Source: Anaerosalibacter bizertensis
GTDB lineage: Bacteria > Bacillota > Clostridia > Tissierellales > Sporanaerobacteraceae
DNA length: 64,000 nt
Direction: 5' to 3'
Assembly (NCBI RefSeq): GCF_009696605.1
Contig: NZ_VULR01000002.1
Span: forward strand, 124,001 to 188,000
A program made the translations under genes and the position numbers. The notes beneath the pieces are model-generated. The model saw only the letters and a list, made by a program, of their open reading frames with translations. It did not search any database and had not been told where the DNA came from. Position 1 is the stretch's first letter, and each line of letters begins with the position of its first letter. Below are positions 39,817 through 48,567 of this stretch, piece by piece.

Positions 39817-41187
39817 ATGAAAGGACCAGTTAGTGTAGGAGATAAGTTAGAATTAAATATAATAGATTTAACTAATCAAGGTTTGGGAGTAGGTAAAGTA
39901 GAAGGATTCACTATATTTGTTGAAGGTGGACTTCCAGGAGATGAATTAATAGCAGAAATTAAAAAGACTAAAAAAAATTTTGCAGAAGCGAAAGCAGTTG
40001 AAATAAAAAATCCATCTTCCAAAAGACAGATATCAGAATGTAAATATTATAAAACTTGTGGAGGCTGTCAACTTCACGAGCTTGATTATAGAGCACAACT
40101 AGATATAAAAACAAATATGGTAAAAGATGCAATAGAGCGAATAGGAAAACTTGAAGATGTTAAAATAAATCCTACTATAGGTATGGAAACTCCTTTTAGA
40201 TATAGGAATAAAGGGATGTTTAAAGTAGGAGAAAAAGAAGGAAATATATCTATAGGATATTTTAAAAACAAAAGCCATGAAGTAGTAGACATAGAAGAAT
40301 GTATCATACAAGATGAAGTAGTAGACAAAGTGTTGAAGATAGTAAAGGAATATATGGAAAAATATAATGTACAGGCTTATAATAAAAAGACAAATAAAGG
40401 CACCATTAGAGATATAGTAACTAGAAGGACTAAAGACGGATCTACTATGGTGATTATAGTAACAACAAATGAAAAACTCCCCTATAAAGATGAACTTATA
40501 AAAAGTTTAAAGACTGTAAAAGAAGTAGTATCCATCTATCAAAATATAAATAAAAAGAGAACTCCAGTAGTATTAGGAAATAAAAATATAAAATTATATG
40601 GAGAAGACAAGATAGTAGACTATATAGATAAGTTTAAGTTTTATATTTCCCCAAACTCTTTTTTCCAAGTAAACCCTATTCAAACAGAAGTACTATATAA
40701 GAAGGCATTAGAATACTTAGACCTAAGCGGAGAAGAAACTGTATTTGATTTATATTGTGGAATAGGTACCATATCCCTATTTATTTCACAAAAGGCTAAA
40801 AGTGTATATGGAGTAGAAATAGTATCAGATGCTATAAAGGATGCCAAAGAAAATGCAAAACTAAATAATGCCAAAAATATAGAATTTATAGAAGGAAAAA
40901 GTGAAGAAATAGCTCCTAAACTTTTAAAAGAAGGAATAAAGGCAGATAAAATAGTAGTAGATCCACCAAGAAAAGGCTGTGATGAAAAACTATTAGAAAC
41001 AATAGTGAAAATAAAACCAGAAACAGTAGTATATGTATCCTGCAACCCCTCAACACTAGCAAGAGATTTAAAATATCTAGATGAAAATGGATATAAGGTT
41101 ATGGAAGTGCAACCAGTGGATATGTTCCCGTGGACAGTGCATGTGGAGTGTGTAACTTTGCTTACAAGGAACGAAGATAAGGAGTAA
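39817..41187 (+). CDS. rlmD: 23S rRNA (uracil-C5)-methyltransferase, RlmD/RlmCD family
   Basis: It methylates C5 of a 23S rRNA uridine using SAM. The 456-residue protein has a TRAM RNA-binding domain (about 3-60), the [4Fe-4S] cysteine set CKYYKTCGGC (about 79-88), the SAM-binding VFDLYCGIGT (about 309-318), and the catalytic cysteine motif YVSCNPSTLARDL (about 408-420). In Firmicutes one such enzyme may modify both U747 and U1939. The frame opens at GTG 39787 inside the terminator; ATG 39817 with GGAAAGGAGTG in front is the credible start. Confidence 0.93.
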   Translation: MKGPVSVGDKLELNIIDLTNQGLGVGKVEGFTIFVEGGLPGDELIAEIKKTKKNFAEAKAVEIKNPSSKRQISECKYYKTCGGCQLHELDYRAQLDIKTNMVKDAIERIGKLEDVKINPTIGMETPFRYRNKGMFKVGEKEGNISIGYFKNKSHEVVDIEECIIQDEVVDKVLKIVKEYMEKYNVQAYNKKTNKGTIRDIVTRRTKDGSTMVIIVTTNEKLPYKDELIKSLKTVKEVVSIYQNINKKRTPVVLGNKNIKLYGEDKIVDYIDKFKFYISPNSFFQVNPIQTEVLYKKALEYLDLSGEETVFDLYCGIGTISLFISQKAKSVYGVEIVSDAIKDAKENAKLNNAKNIEFIEGKSEEIAPKLLKEGIKADKIVVDPPRKGCDEKLLETIVKIKPETVVYVSCNPSTLARDLKYLDENGYKVMEVQPVDMFPWTVHVECVTLLTRNEDKE

Positions 41188-41387
41188 GCAATTGGTATCA
41201 CCCATGCAAGGTTTGCCCAAGAAGTCAAAGGCAGACTGATTGGTGTTAGGAAGCTACTACAGATAAAATTATTTTACATGAGTATAGTTAATGTAACAAA
41301 ATTGTAAATTATTTGATTCATAATTATGTTAATATAAATGTAAAAGAAACAAGAATATATCTATAAAAAGAGACGGGAAGCATAATT
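41188..41387. other. Intergenic stretch, no gene seen
   Basis: This is AT-rich sequence between rlmD and the small interrupted ORF. It contains short imperfect repeats (ATTGGTATCAC and ATTGGTGTTAG, 27 to 30 bases apart) but no convincing promoter, hairpin or coding signal. Confidence 0.4.
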
Positions 41388-41558
41388 ATGAAAAAAGCGA
41401 TGAAATCAGCTGGAATTACATCTTTTACTTTAATGAAAAATCTGATTTCTGTTAGCAACCCTGATACAAAAAACTCTAGCGAGTTATTCATAGATGAGGA
41501 CGCTTTATAGAATGATCAGCTTTTAGAAGGATATAGAGAAAATCCAAACAATTTATAA
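41388..41558 (+). pseudogene. Small ORF interrupted by an in-frame TAG
   Basis: An ATG at 41388 after GACGGGAAGC reads 40 codons (MKKAMKSAGITSFTLMKNLI...) to TAG at 41508. The same frame continues NDQLLEGYRENPNNL to TAA at 41556. The continuation looks like coding sequence, so the TAG may be a nonsense mutation (for example from AAG or GAG) in a 56-codon gene. No family recognised. Confidence 0.35.
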
Positions 41559-41603
41559 GGTAATTTAAAATAAAAATCAATGTTTCTTATAAGAGGTGGA
41601 AAC

Positions 41604-42140
41604 GTGGACGATAATAAATTATTTACAGTAAAAACTATTATGGAAAAAGAGGATTATCATAAGTTTTTATATATAGCTACATTTTTTAGAAGAAAGATAA
41701 TAATTCCTTTTATACTTTTGATATCTGCTTTGATGGCTGCTTTTCTTGCTTATAGTGAGAACCAATTTAGTACAGCAGAATTTATTATTTCATGGATTGT
41801 ATTAGCTGTTGTAGCAATTCTTACAATAATTTTTAAGGTTGAAAGAAAAAATAAGCAACGGATTAAAACTGACAAAACAGGAGTATTTGATTCACAGGAA
41901 AAGTTAGATTTCTATGAAGATTTTTTAATTATAAAGAGTACAGTATTTGAAGGGGAATCTAAAATTAAGTATAGTCAGTTTTATCAAGTATTAGAGTCAA
42001 AGAATTATTTTATTACCTATTTTAATATGAACCAGGCTTCTTTAATTAGGAAAAAAGATATGGATAAGGAAACTATTGAAAAACTAAGATCCTTATACCA
42101 AAATACTATGGGGAAAAAATATAAAAGAATTAAATTTTAG
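41604..42140 (+). CDS. YcxB-like membrane protein
   Basis: The protein has about 178 residues, with two membrane segments (about 32-52 and 60-80) after a short cytoplasmic start and then a soluble domain with the YcxB-type pattern (FYEDFLIIKSTVFEGESKIKYSQFYQVLESKNYFITY). YcxB-like domains are found in many Firmicute membrane proteins of unknown function. The frame opens at ATG 41580, but AAGAGGTGG precedes GTG 41604, which I prefer. It stands alone, with a long hairpin 44 bases after the stop. Confidence 0.7.
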   Translation: MDDNKLFTVKTIMEKEDYHKFLYIATFFRRKIIIPFILLISALMAAFLAYSENQFSTAEFIISWIVLAVVAILTIIFKVERKNKQRIKTDKTGVFDSQEKLDFYEDFLIIKSTVFEGESKIKYSQFYQVLESKNYFITYFNMNQASLIRKKDMDKETIEKLRSLYQNTMGKKYKRIKF

Positions 42141-42183
42141 TTTAAATATAGTATTAGTACTCCATTAAATAAAATTTAAAGCT

Positions 42184-42226
42184 TGCCAACTATAGGTATT
42201 GAATATCAAGTGCCTATAGTTGGCAA
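42184..42226. terminator. Long hairpin after the YcxB-like gene
   Basis: TTGCCAACTATAGG (42184-42197) pairs perfectly with CCTATAGTTGGCAA (42213-42226). No T-run follows on the plus strand. It may be a terminator or a repeat-element arm. Confidence 0.5.
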
Positions 42227-42281
42227 TTGACATTTCAAGGGCAGTAAAAACTCCTATTGAAGATATCTTTATTTTTGACTA

Positions 42282-42413
42282 AAAATTGATGAAGTAGAAA
42301 AAGTTTTAAACAAGCATATCGATAAAATGGTTTGCGATTATTGAATAAAACTTATCTATATATTTGGCTCTTATGCTAAAGGAGAAAATAGAGTAGATAG
42401 ATATGTTAGAATT
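42282..42413 (+). pseudogene. Remnant of a MNT-type nucleotidyltransferase
   Basis: Two short frames read KIDEVEKVLNKHIDKMV and, after a stop and frame change, LIYIFGSYAKGENRVDR. The second is the GSxAxGE core of the small nucleotidyltransferase (MNT/MntA antitoxin-like) domain, cut before the metal-binding DxD. No start or full domain is left. The remnant lies between hairpins at 42184-42226 and 42439-42459 (GGGGATAGC/GCTATCCCC), which fill the rest of this gap. Confidence 0.5.
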
Positions 42414-42438
42414 AAATGAAACTGAATAAGAATACTTA

Positions 42439-42459
42439 GGGGATAGCAAAGCTATCCCC
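42439..42459. terminator. Short hairpin after the DUF5692-like gene
   Basis: GGGGATAGC-AAA-GCTATCCCC is a perfect 9 bp stem 78 bases beyond the minus-strand stop. It has no clear T-run on either strand, so termination is only probable. Confidence 0.45.
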
Positions 42460-42537
42460 TTGTATATGTTTAAAGATATTGTTTATCTTGTATATACTAT
42501 AGATTGTTAGTTTTATGTTTAGTTTCTATTTATAATT

Positions 42538-43569
42538 TTAAGAGTATTGTTTACTTGATTTTGGTGATGAAGTTTCAGAATCGAATATTGAAGGTTCTCC
42601 AAGAGATTTAACTTCTTGGTATCCTGGTAGATCAATATAAAGTTCTCTTGTATATGGATTTCTCTTTGTAGTTACAACTTTATAAATCATATATATAAAT
42701 ACAGCAATATTAACTACTAATGCAAGGAAACTAACAATAAAATAAATTTTGGGATTATATGTTGACATTACTTGATATTTTCCTTGATCTTGGAAGTGAG
42801 GGAATGTTTGTGCAAACATACACCAAATTGCTAAAGTGTGTGCTCTATGTTGGAGCCATGCACCTTTTCCTAATGTAAATGCACAAAGGGTTGGTGCAAG
42901 TAATAATGCAAAACCACAATACCATGCATGACCTGGTAAACAATTATAAGTATATGCAAAGTTCCACATATCATAAGCTACTATCCAGAACCACATCATA
43001 TCAGGCCATAACATATCCATACTTTTATCATTTTCTGTTTTCTTTCTTATAACAATTCCAAACCATCCAGTGATAGTTATAATATTAAGAATACCTGCAA
43101 TACCATTCATATAGTTCCAAGGACCACTCATCATGATTTCGCCTTCAAATAAATCTTTCATAAGTCCAAGGCTACCAATTTGAAAATCTCGAGTTACAGC
43201 TTCTATAATATTAATGGCAAGAATTAATGGTGGGAAAGCAAGAGCTAGTTTTTTCTCAGAGAGACGCCATAAAACTTCTCCTGTATTTTTGTCTTTTTTC
43301 TCATAGTGTCTTATAAACCAAAATCCTATACAGCCTGCAGTAGCAGAATAAACCTTTGCTAAATGGAACCAATCAGTATAGGTTTTTTCTTTTAGAACTG
43401 TGAACCAGAGGATAGATAGAATTGTGGGTAAAACGATAAAACTAATAAATGCACCTGCTTTTGATCTCCTTGAAAACTCATTAAATAGGAACAAAGTAGC
43501 AAATACTACAAACCACATACCCCAAGCTGAAAATAAAGTTGCTCCTTCAGCATAATTAAATGTAAACAT
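42538..43569 (-). CDS. Polytopic membrane protein, probably DUF5692 family
   Basis: The 343-residue protein has about nine hydrophobic segments spread over residues 15-315. It is rich in Trp, Phe and His (YDMWNFAYTYNCLPGHAWYCG; AQTFPHFQDQGKY) and has a Ser/Lys-rich cytoplasmic tail. Family membership is from memory of the overall pattern and is moderate. No transporter or enzyme motif was recognised. It is a lone minus-strand gene. Upstream (43570-43820) is AT-rich with a small hairpin CCATTATT/AATAATGG at 43641-43660. Confidence 0.7.
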   Translation of the reverse strand: MFTFNYAEGATLFSAWGMWFVVFATLFLFNEFSRRSKAGAFISFIVLPTILSILWFTVLKEKTYTDWFHLAKVYSATAGCIGFWFIRHYEKKDKNTGEVLWRLSEKKLALAFPPLILAINIIEAVTRDFQIGSLGLMKDLFEGEIMMSGPWNYMNGIAGILNIITITGWFGIVIRKKTENDKSMDMLWPDMMWFWIVAYDMWNFAYTYNCLPGHAWYCGFALLLAPTLCAFTLGKGAWLQHRAHTLAIWCMFAQTFPHFQDQGKYQVMSTYNPKIYFIVSFLALVVNIAVFIYMIYKVVTTKRNPYTRELYIDLPGYQEVKSLGEPSIFDSETSSPKSSKQYS

Positions 43570-43820
43570 ACACAGCCCCCCAAATTATTTGTTATATAAT
43601 TATCAATATATATTATATGTCAGTTAATATAGAAATTCAACCATTATTTAACAATAATGGAAATCAATTATTTTAAGACAGTACCTTTGTGATGGATTTT
43701 AAGTTTTAACTTCTAGACTATATTTCCAAATTTATGTATAATAAAGGGAACATCACATGTTTAAAAATAAAATAAGTTTATTTACATAAGACCAGCTATT
43801 AAAAGTCAAGAGATAATTTA

Positions 43821-43930
43821 ATTTGTTTTGCCTTTGTGATTATAGAATTTCTGTCAGAACCCGTCAAGGGGAAAAGCATCCCTTGACAGAACCTGCCATA
43901 AATTCTTATGTAAAATTGGGCAAAACAAAT
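43821..43930. repeat. Nested 110-base imperfect palindrome beside the IS110 element
   Basis: Three sets of arms nest in register: ATTTGTTTTGCC/GGCAAAACAAAT (43821-43832 with 43919-43930), AGAATTT/AAATTCT (43844-43850 with 43900-43906) and GTCAAGGG/CCCTTGAC (43863-43870 with 43880-43887). It encodes no protein. It lies 59 bases beyond the transposase stop and could be a structured target repeat or part of the element's end. Confidence 0.6.
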
Positions 43931-43988
43931 AAACCTAAATATAAAGAAAAAAATTTAGGATGAAAATATGAGTTAATTTTTCATAATC

Positions 43989-45167
43989 CTACTTAATATC
44001 AGGCACATAGGGTTTGTTATCACGGAGAACAGCGAAAATAATATTACACATTTTTCTAGCGACAGCCCCAATAGCAGTTAAATGATGTTTTCCTCTTGCC
44101 CTAAGTGATTGATAATAGACTGACAAAGCTGGGTCTTTGAAGGCTGCGACAGTAGCAGCTAACCAAATTGCTCTACGAAGATATGGAGAACCACGTTTAG
44201 AAATTTTAGTCTGTGTTCCCACAAAATCACCAGATTGTTTTACGGCTACATCAAGACCTGCATAGGCAACAAGTTGGGGTGCAGCTTCAAAACGGCAAAT
44301 ATCACCAATTTCTCCGATAATAATAGCACCAAGAACATCACCAATACCTGTAATAGTAGTAATAACTGAATTGGTGTGGTGAAGGAGTGTAGAAATTTCA
44401 GTTTCAAGTTCTTTTAGCTGTTCTTCGATAAAATTAATTTGGGCAATAATTTGCTTAATTTGAAATGCAAATGCATCTTTTGCAAAGTTAATACCAAAAG
44501 TATTAGTAGCAGACTCTTGTATTTCAGAAGCTTTTGAAATACCAAAACGTCCTCTACTAGCTTCGGATAGAAGTTTGGAAAGAGTCCCTGTATCTATGGA
44601 TAACATATCCTCTGGAGTAGGATATTTAGAGAGTAGCTCTCTAGAAGTTACTCCAAAGGTATCAGAAAAAAGCTTAGAGTATTCAGGGAAAACTTGATCC
44701 AAAAGAGCAATACACTTGCGTTTCCAATCAGAGCATTCATCTACTAAAGCGAGACGGTATCTGGATAATTGGCGTAAGGCCATAATGTCCTCATCAGCTA
44801 AAGAAGTAGTGGAAAATTCACCGAAACGCATAATTTGAGCAATGATAAAGGAATCCTTAGAGTCATTTTTAGTTTGCCTAATATACATTTTTCGAAATGC
44901 ATCTGATTGAATGGGGTTAATAACATTTACAGAAAACCCAAGATCCAATAGATAAGAATAAAGGCTAACCCAATAATGACCAGTAGCTTCCATACCAATA
45001 ACAGTGTTGGGAGTATCAGCTTCAAATCTTTCAAGCAAGGCAATTAATTTATCGCAACCTACTTGAGAATTTGAAAAGGATATACTTTTATCAAGAAGCT
45101 TACCATTAGAATCAATAATAGAAGCTTCGTGGTTTTGTTTAGCAATATCAATACCAACATAAAACAT
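43989..45167 (-). CDS. IS110-family transposase (element A)
   Basis: The 392-residue protein has an N-terminal RuvC-like DEDD domain: YVGIDIAKQNHEASI (first Asp at residue 6), GMEATGHYW (the Glu, about 59-67), and KNDSKDSFIIAQ (two Asps, about 99-110). The C-terminal transposase_20 domain has TITGIGDVLGAIIIGEIGDI and a late serine in KISKRGSPYLRRAIW. The enzyme moves its element using a bridge RNA transcribed from the element's non-coding end. The gene appears intact. It differs strongly in sequence from the neighbour at 45529, so this is not a tandem duplication. Confidence 0.95.
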   Translation of the reverse strand: MFYVGIDIAKQNHEASIIDSNGKLLDKSISFSNSQVGCDKLIALLERFEADTPNTVIGMEATGHYWVSLYSYLLDLGFSVNVINPIQSDAFRKMYIRQTKNDSKDSFIIAQIMRFGEFSTTSLADEDIMALRQLSRYRLALVDECSDWKRKCIALLDQVFPEYSKLFSDTFGVTSRELLSKYPTPEDMLSIDTGTLSKLLSEASRGRFGISKASEIQESATNTFGINFAKDAFAFQIKQIIAQINFIEEQLKELETEISTLLHHTNSVITTITGIGDVLGAIIIGEIGDICRFEAAPQLVAYAGLDVAVKQSGDFVGTQTKISKRGSPYLRRAIWLAATVAAFKDPALSVYYQSLRARGKHHLTAIGAVARKMCNIIFAVLRDNKPYVPDIK

Positions 45168-45400
45168 AAAATCACCAGCTTTTAATATATTTACAGATAA
45201 AGTCTAGGACCTCTCTACTTTACAACAATACAACCTCGTTAGATATTCAGTAACTAGGTACTATCCAGCTCATTCGCATATAGATGTAAAGAAGAGGCGC
45301 AACCCTTACTTAGGAAGACTAGGCTTCAAGGAGGTGATCTACGACCTCTATCTGTACAATTATTATCTCACAAGAATAGTGAGATAGAAAAGAAAATATA
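45168..45400 (-). ncRNA. Candidate bridge-RNA region of IS110 element A
   Basis: The bases upstream of transposase A (on its strand) are non-coding and more GC-rich than nearby spacers. They contain short paired segments and two hairpins near the far edge (TATCTCAC/GTGAGATA at 45365-45387; TATAGTTT/AAACTATA at 45399-45416). In the IS110 group the bridge RNA lies in this 5' position. The assignment is by position only. Confidence 0.35.
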
Positions 45401-45528
45401 GTTTTTAAACTATAACATTATTATACGAGCTTCCTGTGATACGATAAAAATAGAAAATCCTCACAAATAAATTAAGGTATAATTGTAATTGAGAGAAAAC
45501 AATTTCTTAATTTAAAGGAGGATTCACT

Positions 45529-46818
45529 ATGAATTATAAACAAAATGATAGATTAAATCAATTAACAGATGAAACTTTAATTGTTGGAGTTGACATAGCA
45601 AAAGAATTTCATGTAGCAAGAGCACAAGATGTTAGAGGCATAGAGTTTGGGAAATCAATTAAATTCAACAATTCTCTTTCAGGATATCTAGAGTTTGAGA
45701 GTTGGATCAACGAAATTAAAGTGGTTGAGGAGAAGGAACAAGTAATTATAGGTATGGAACCAACAGGACATTACTGGCTAAATATTGCAAGATATCTTAA
45801 AGCTAATGACTATACAGTGGTTACAGTAAATCCAATGCATGTAAAAAAGATAAAAGAGTTAGATGATAACCTTCAAACAAAAACAGATAAAAAAGATGCA
45901 AAGATAATTGCACAGCTAGTAAAAGACGCAAGATATTCTACTCCAAATTTACTTGAAGGTGAGTATGAAGAACTTAGGAATGCTAAGAATTTGAGACAAG
46001 TTGTAGTAAAGGATTTAAATCGTACAAAAAACCAGATTCACAATTGGCTAGACAGATACTTTCCAGAATACAAAGAAGCATATGCCAGCTGGGAGTCTAA
46101 ATCATTTATAAGGATAATTAAAAAGTATATCTTTCCGTCTGTAATTGAAAGGATACCACCAAATCAAATCTATGAGATGCTACCCCCAAAGATGAGAAGA
46201 AGTGTAGGTCTTGGGAAGATAGAAAGGCTTGTAACAGCTAGTAAAAACAGTATAGGAATAAAAGAGGGACTTTCATTTGCAAAAATAGAAATAAATTATC
46301 TATTAGAAAAATATGAAGGTTTTCTACAACAGATAGAGGAAATAGATAACTATGTAACTGATATTTGTAGCAATCTAGATGAAACATCAAAGATAACTCA
46401 AATAAAGGGTATAGGAATTGTGACAGCAAGTGGTATAGTTGCTGAATTAGGAGATATTAGAAAGTACAAAACTCCAAAACAAATGATAAAAATGGCCGGG
46501 CTTTCTTTAACAGAAAATAGTTCAGGTAAGGTAAAAGGTACAACATCTATAAGCAGAAGAGGGCGTAAAGATCTCCGTCGATTATTGTACCAGGTAATAC
46601 TTGGGATGATAAGGACAAATTCTGCATTTAAAGAAATGTATATTTATTATACTACAAGACGGAAAAATCAGCTTACTGGAAAACAAGCCATAATAGCATT
46701 ATGCAGAAAACTATTGAGAATAATTCATGCAATAATTATGAAAGATGTTGATTACGATGAAAGTAAAATGATGTCACAAATAAGTTATCCAGATGAATTC
46801 TTAAACGAGGCTGCTTAA
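45529..46818 (+). CDS. IS110-family transposase (element B)
   Basis: The 429-residue protein has a DEDD domain: IVGVDIAKEFHVARA (first Asp near residue 21), GMEPTGHYWLNIA (about 77-89) and KTDKKDAKIIAQLV (about 121-134). The C-terminal transposase_20 region has QIKGIGIVTASGIVAELGDI and the serine motif TTSISRRGRKDLRRLLY. All four acidic residues are present, so it may be active. The ribosome site is AAAGGAGGATTCACT. It is transcribed away from transposase A; the two starts are 361 bases apart. Confidence 0.95.
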   Translation: MNYKQNDRLNQLTDETLIVGVDIAKEFHVARAQDVRGIEFGKSIKFNNSLSGYLEFESWINEIKVVEEKEQVIIGMEPTGHYWLNIARYLKANDYTVVTVNPMHVKKIKELDDNLQTKTDKKDAKIIAQLVKDARYSTPNLLEGEYEELRNAKNLRQVVVKDLNRTKNQIHNWLDRYFPEYKEAYASWESKSFIRIIKKYIFPSVIERIPPNQIYEMLPPKMRRSVGLGKIERLVTASKNSIGIKEGLSFAKIEINYLLEKYEGFLQQIEEIDNYVTDICSNLDETSKITQIKGIGIVTASGIVAELGDIRKYKTPKQMIKMAGLSLTENSSGKVKGTTSISRRGRKDLRRLLYQVILGMIRTNSAFKEMYIYYTTRRKNQLTGKQAIIALCRKLLRIIHAIIMKDVDYDESKMMSQISYPDEFLNEAA

Positions 46819-46929
46819 ACCTATCAATATAATGGATTGAATTAAATGTGAGTTATTAATGTTTTAAAAGATTCTATTTAAATATGGTAGCTAAAATAGA
46901 ACTTGAATTAAAATCTACAATTATAAAAA

Positions 46930-47110
46930 CAACAAAAGTGACGATCCTGTAATTCCTCCATTAGGATACAATCCTGCATACGAGCATAACGGGACTCACA
47001 TATAGATTAAGTTGGACGAAGGAAGTTTGGGAGATAAATCCTGTTAGAAAGAGGTTCTACTACTATATATAGTGAGCGAAAAGTCACTGTTCATAAAAAA
47101 TATATAGATG
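46930..47110 (+). ncRNA. Candidate 3' bridge-RNA region of element B
   Basis: The non-coding sequence after transposase B holds several short stems: ATCCT/AGGAT (46953-46976) and AGTGA-GCGAAAAG-TCACT (about 47078-47095). Its base content is more balanced than the AT-rich flanks. IS1111-group elements carry the bridge RNA 3' of the transposase. The rest of the gap up to 47250 is AT-rich spacer holding the ribosome site of the next gene. Confidence 0.3.
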
Positions 47111-47250
47111 CTACTTTTATTAAGTGAGGATTAAAATAGATATTTAATGTTAAATAAGCTTATTTTACTTTAAATAATCTATGAAAACAATAAAAAATTA
47201 ATCACAAGTATTGAAAAATAATACTTGATTTAAAGAGGAGGTGATAAGTC

Positions 47251-48399
47251 ATGTATAAAATAAAAAGTAAGATATCAATAATTATTTTTATTTCCATATT
47301 AATAGGGGGATTAATAATAGGTTGTAATAATGATAAAGAGATTAGTTCAATAAATAATTATAAAGAAAGTCTAAAGAAACCTATAAATATAACCAAGAAC
47401 TCATTAAATATTATGATTGATCCACGTATAGAATTATTGTCTATAGTTCAATATTTGAGTAATTATGATGAAGAATATGATTTGATGACAAAATACGACT
47501 TTGAATATAGGGGCAGAGTAGATGAGTATTTTACACCTTTTAAAGAACATAAAGCAGTAAAATTATTTGATAGATTAAGTGATAAAGGTTTTTTATACCA
47601 TATACCTCCAGAAACTATGTTATATATGACAAATAAATTTAAACTACGTGAAGATATTGATATGAGTGAGTATTTGATAGAAAATAAAAAGGAATTAGAA
47701 GAGTTTTATGAATCTTTATACGATTTTTTTAGAGACACAAAATTTAATGATTTTTATGATGAAAATGAAGAATATTATTTTTCTTTAGTAGAAAATGTTT
47801 CACATACAATTGATGGCGAAAATGATATTATTAAAGAATTAGAAGAATATTATGGAATAAAACAGAAGAGCTATAATTTAATTTTAGTTTCCTTGTATAC
47901 TGAAGTTGGTTTTGGTATAAGATTAGGAACTGTTGCAGATGAAGGGTATGAAATATATAGTGTTATAGGACCAACAGTATCTAACAGTAATGTAGGATTT
48001 GGTTCAAAAACAAATTTTAACTCTATTCAAATACATGAGTTTAGCCATTCTTTTATAAATCCACTAACAGAAAAATATTGGAATGAAGCAAAAAAATATT
48101 CTAAATTATATATTCCAGTAAAAGATACAATGGAAAAAGAGGCATATGGTGATTGGGAAAGTTGTTTGAATGAACATATAATTCGTGCCATAACTGCTAG
48201 ATTTAATTATAAAAAAGATAAAAGTTTAGGGGATAATACAATAGAATGGGAAAAAGAAAATGGATTTATATATATTGATAAATTACTTGAAAAATTAGAT
48301 GAATATGATAATAACAGGGATATATACCCTACATTTGAATCTTTCTATCCAGAATTGCTAAAATCTTTAGATTATTATATTGAAAATAGCAATATGTAA
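47251..48399 (+). CDS. DUF4932 lipoprotein, putative zinc metallopeptidase
   Basis: The 382-residue protein has a lipoprotein signal (hydrophobic 9-23, lipobox IIGC with Cys25). After a linker comes a long domain beginning LNIMIDPRIELLSIVQYLSN, typical of DUF4932. It contains HEFSH (His262-His266), the HExxH zinc-peptidase motif, with a later Glu in SCLNEHIIRAI (about 310-320) that could be the third ligand, as in gluzincins. It should sit on the outer face of the membrane. The substrate is unknown. It lies directly after IS element B and is transcribed alone; ribosome site AGAGGAGGTG. Confidence 0.85.
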   Translation: MYKIKSKISIIIFISILIGGLIIGCNNDKEISSINNYKESLKKPINITKNSLNIMIDPRIELLSIVQYLSNYDEEYDLMTKYDFEYRGRVDEYFTPFKEHKAVKLFDRLSDKGFLYHIPPETMLYMTNKFKLREDIDMSEYLIENKKELEEFYESLYDFFRDTKFNDFYDENEEYYFSLVENVSHTIDGENDIIKELEEYYGIKQKSYNLILVSLYTEVGFGIRLGTVADEGYEIYSVIGPTVSNSNVGFGSKTNFNSIQIHEFSHSFINPLTEKYWNEAKKYSKLYIPVKDTMEKEAYGDWESCLNEHIIRAITARFNYKKDKSLGDNTIEWEKENGFIYIDKLLEKLDEYDNNRDIYPTFESFYPELLKSLDYYIENSNM

Positions 48400-48567
48400 A
48401 CTAATTTTAATCTCAATAAAATTTTTAAACTAATCTTGGAATTTACTTATTAGCCCTTTAACTATATAATATAAATAAATTTAAAATACTCATAATAGGT
48501 TAACTATTGATTGTATTATATTTTGCAGAACGAGAAGTATTAAATTAAGTACAGCGGAGGAAAACAA

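Larger units (their letters stand above)
43935..45400 (-). mobile_element. IS110-family insertion sequence A (ends not defined)
   Basis: It contains an intact DEDD transposase on the minus strand and a non-coding region of about 200 bases on its 5' side. IS110 elements lack clear terminal inverted repeats, so the ends given are estimates. Confidence 0.6.
45420..47110 (+). mobile_element. IS110/IS1111-family insertion sequence B (ends not defined)
   Basis: It contains an intact transposase on the plus strand and about 300 bases of structured non-coding sequence after it. ATACGAGC occurs at 45423-45430 and again at 46978-46985, bracketing the gene; whether these mark the ends is unknown. Confidence 0.55.

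Noticed and set aside
41508-41510. In-frame TAG read as pyrrolysine
   Set aside because: No pylT-like tRNA, pyl gene or methylamine methyltransferase is visible, and the ORF is a short unrecognised one; a nonsense mutation is simpler.
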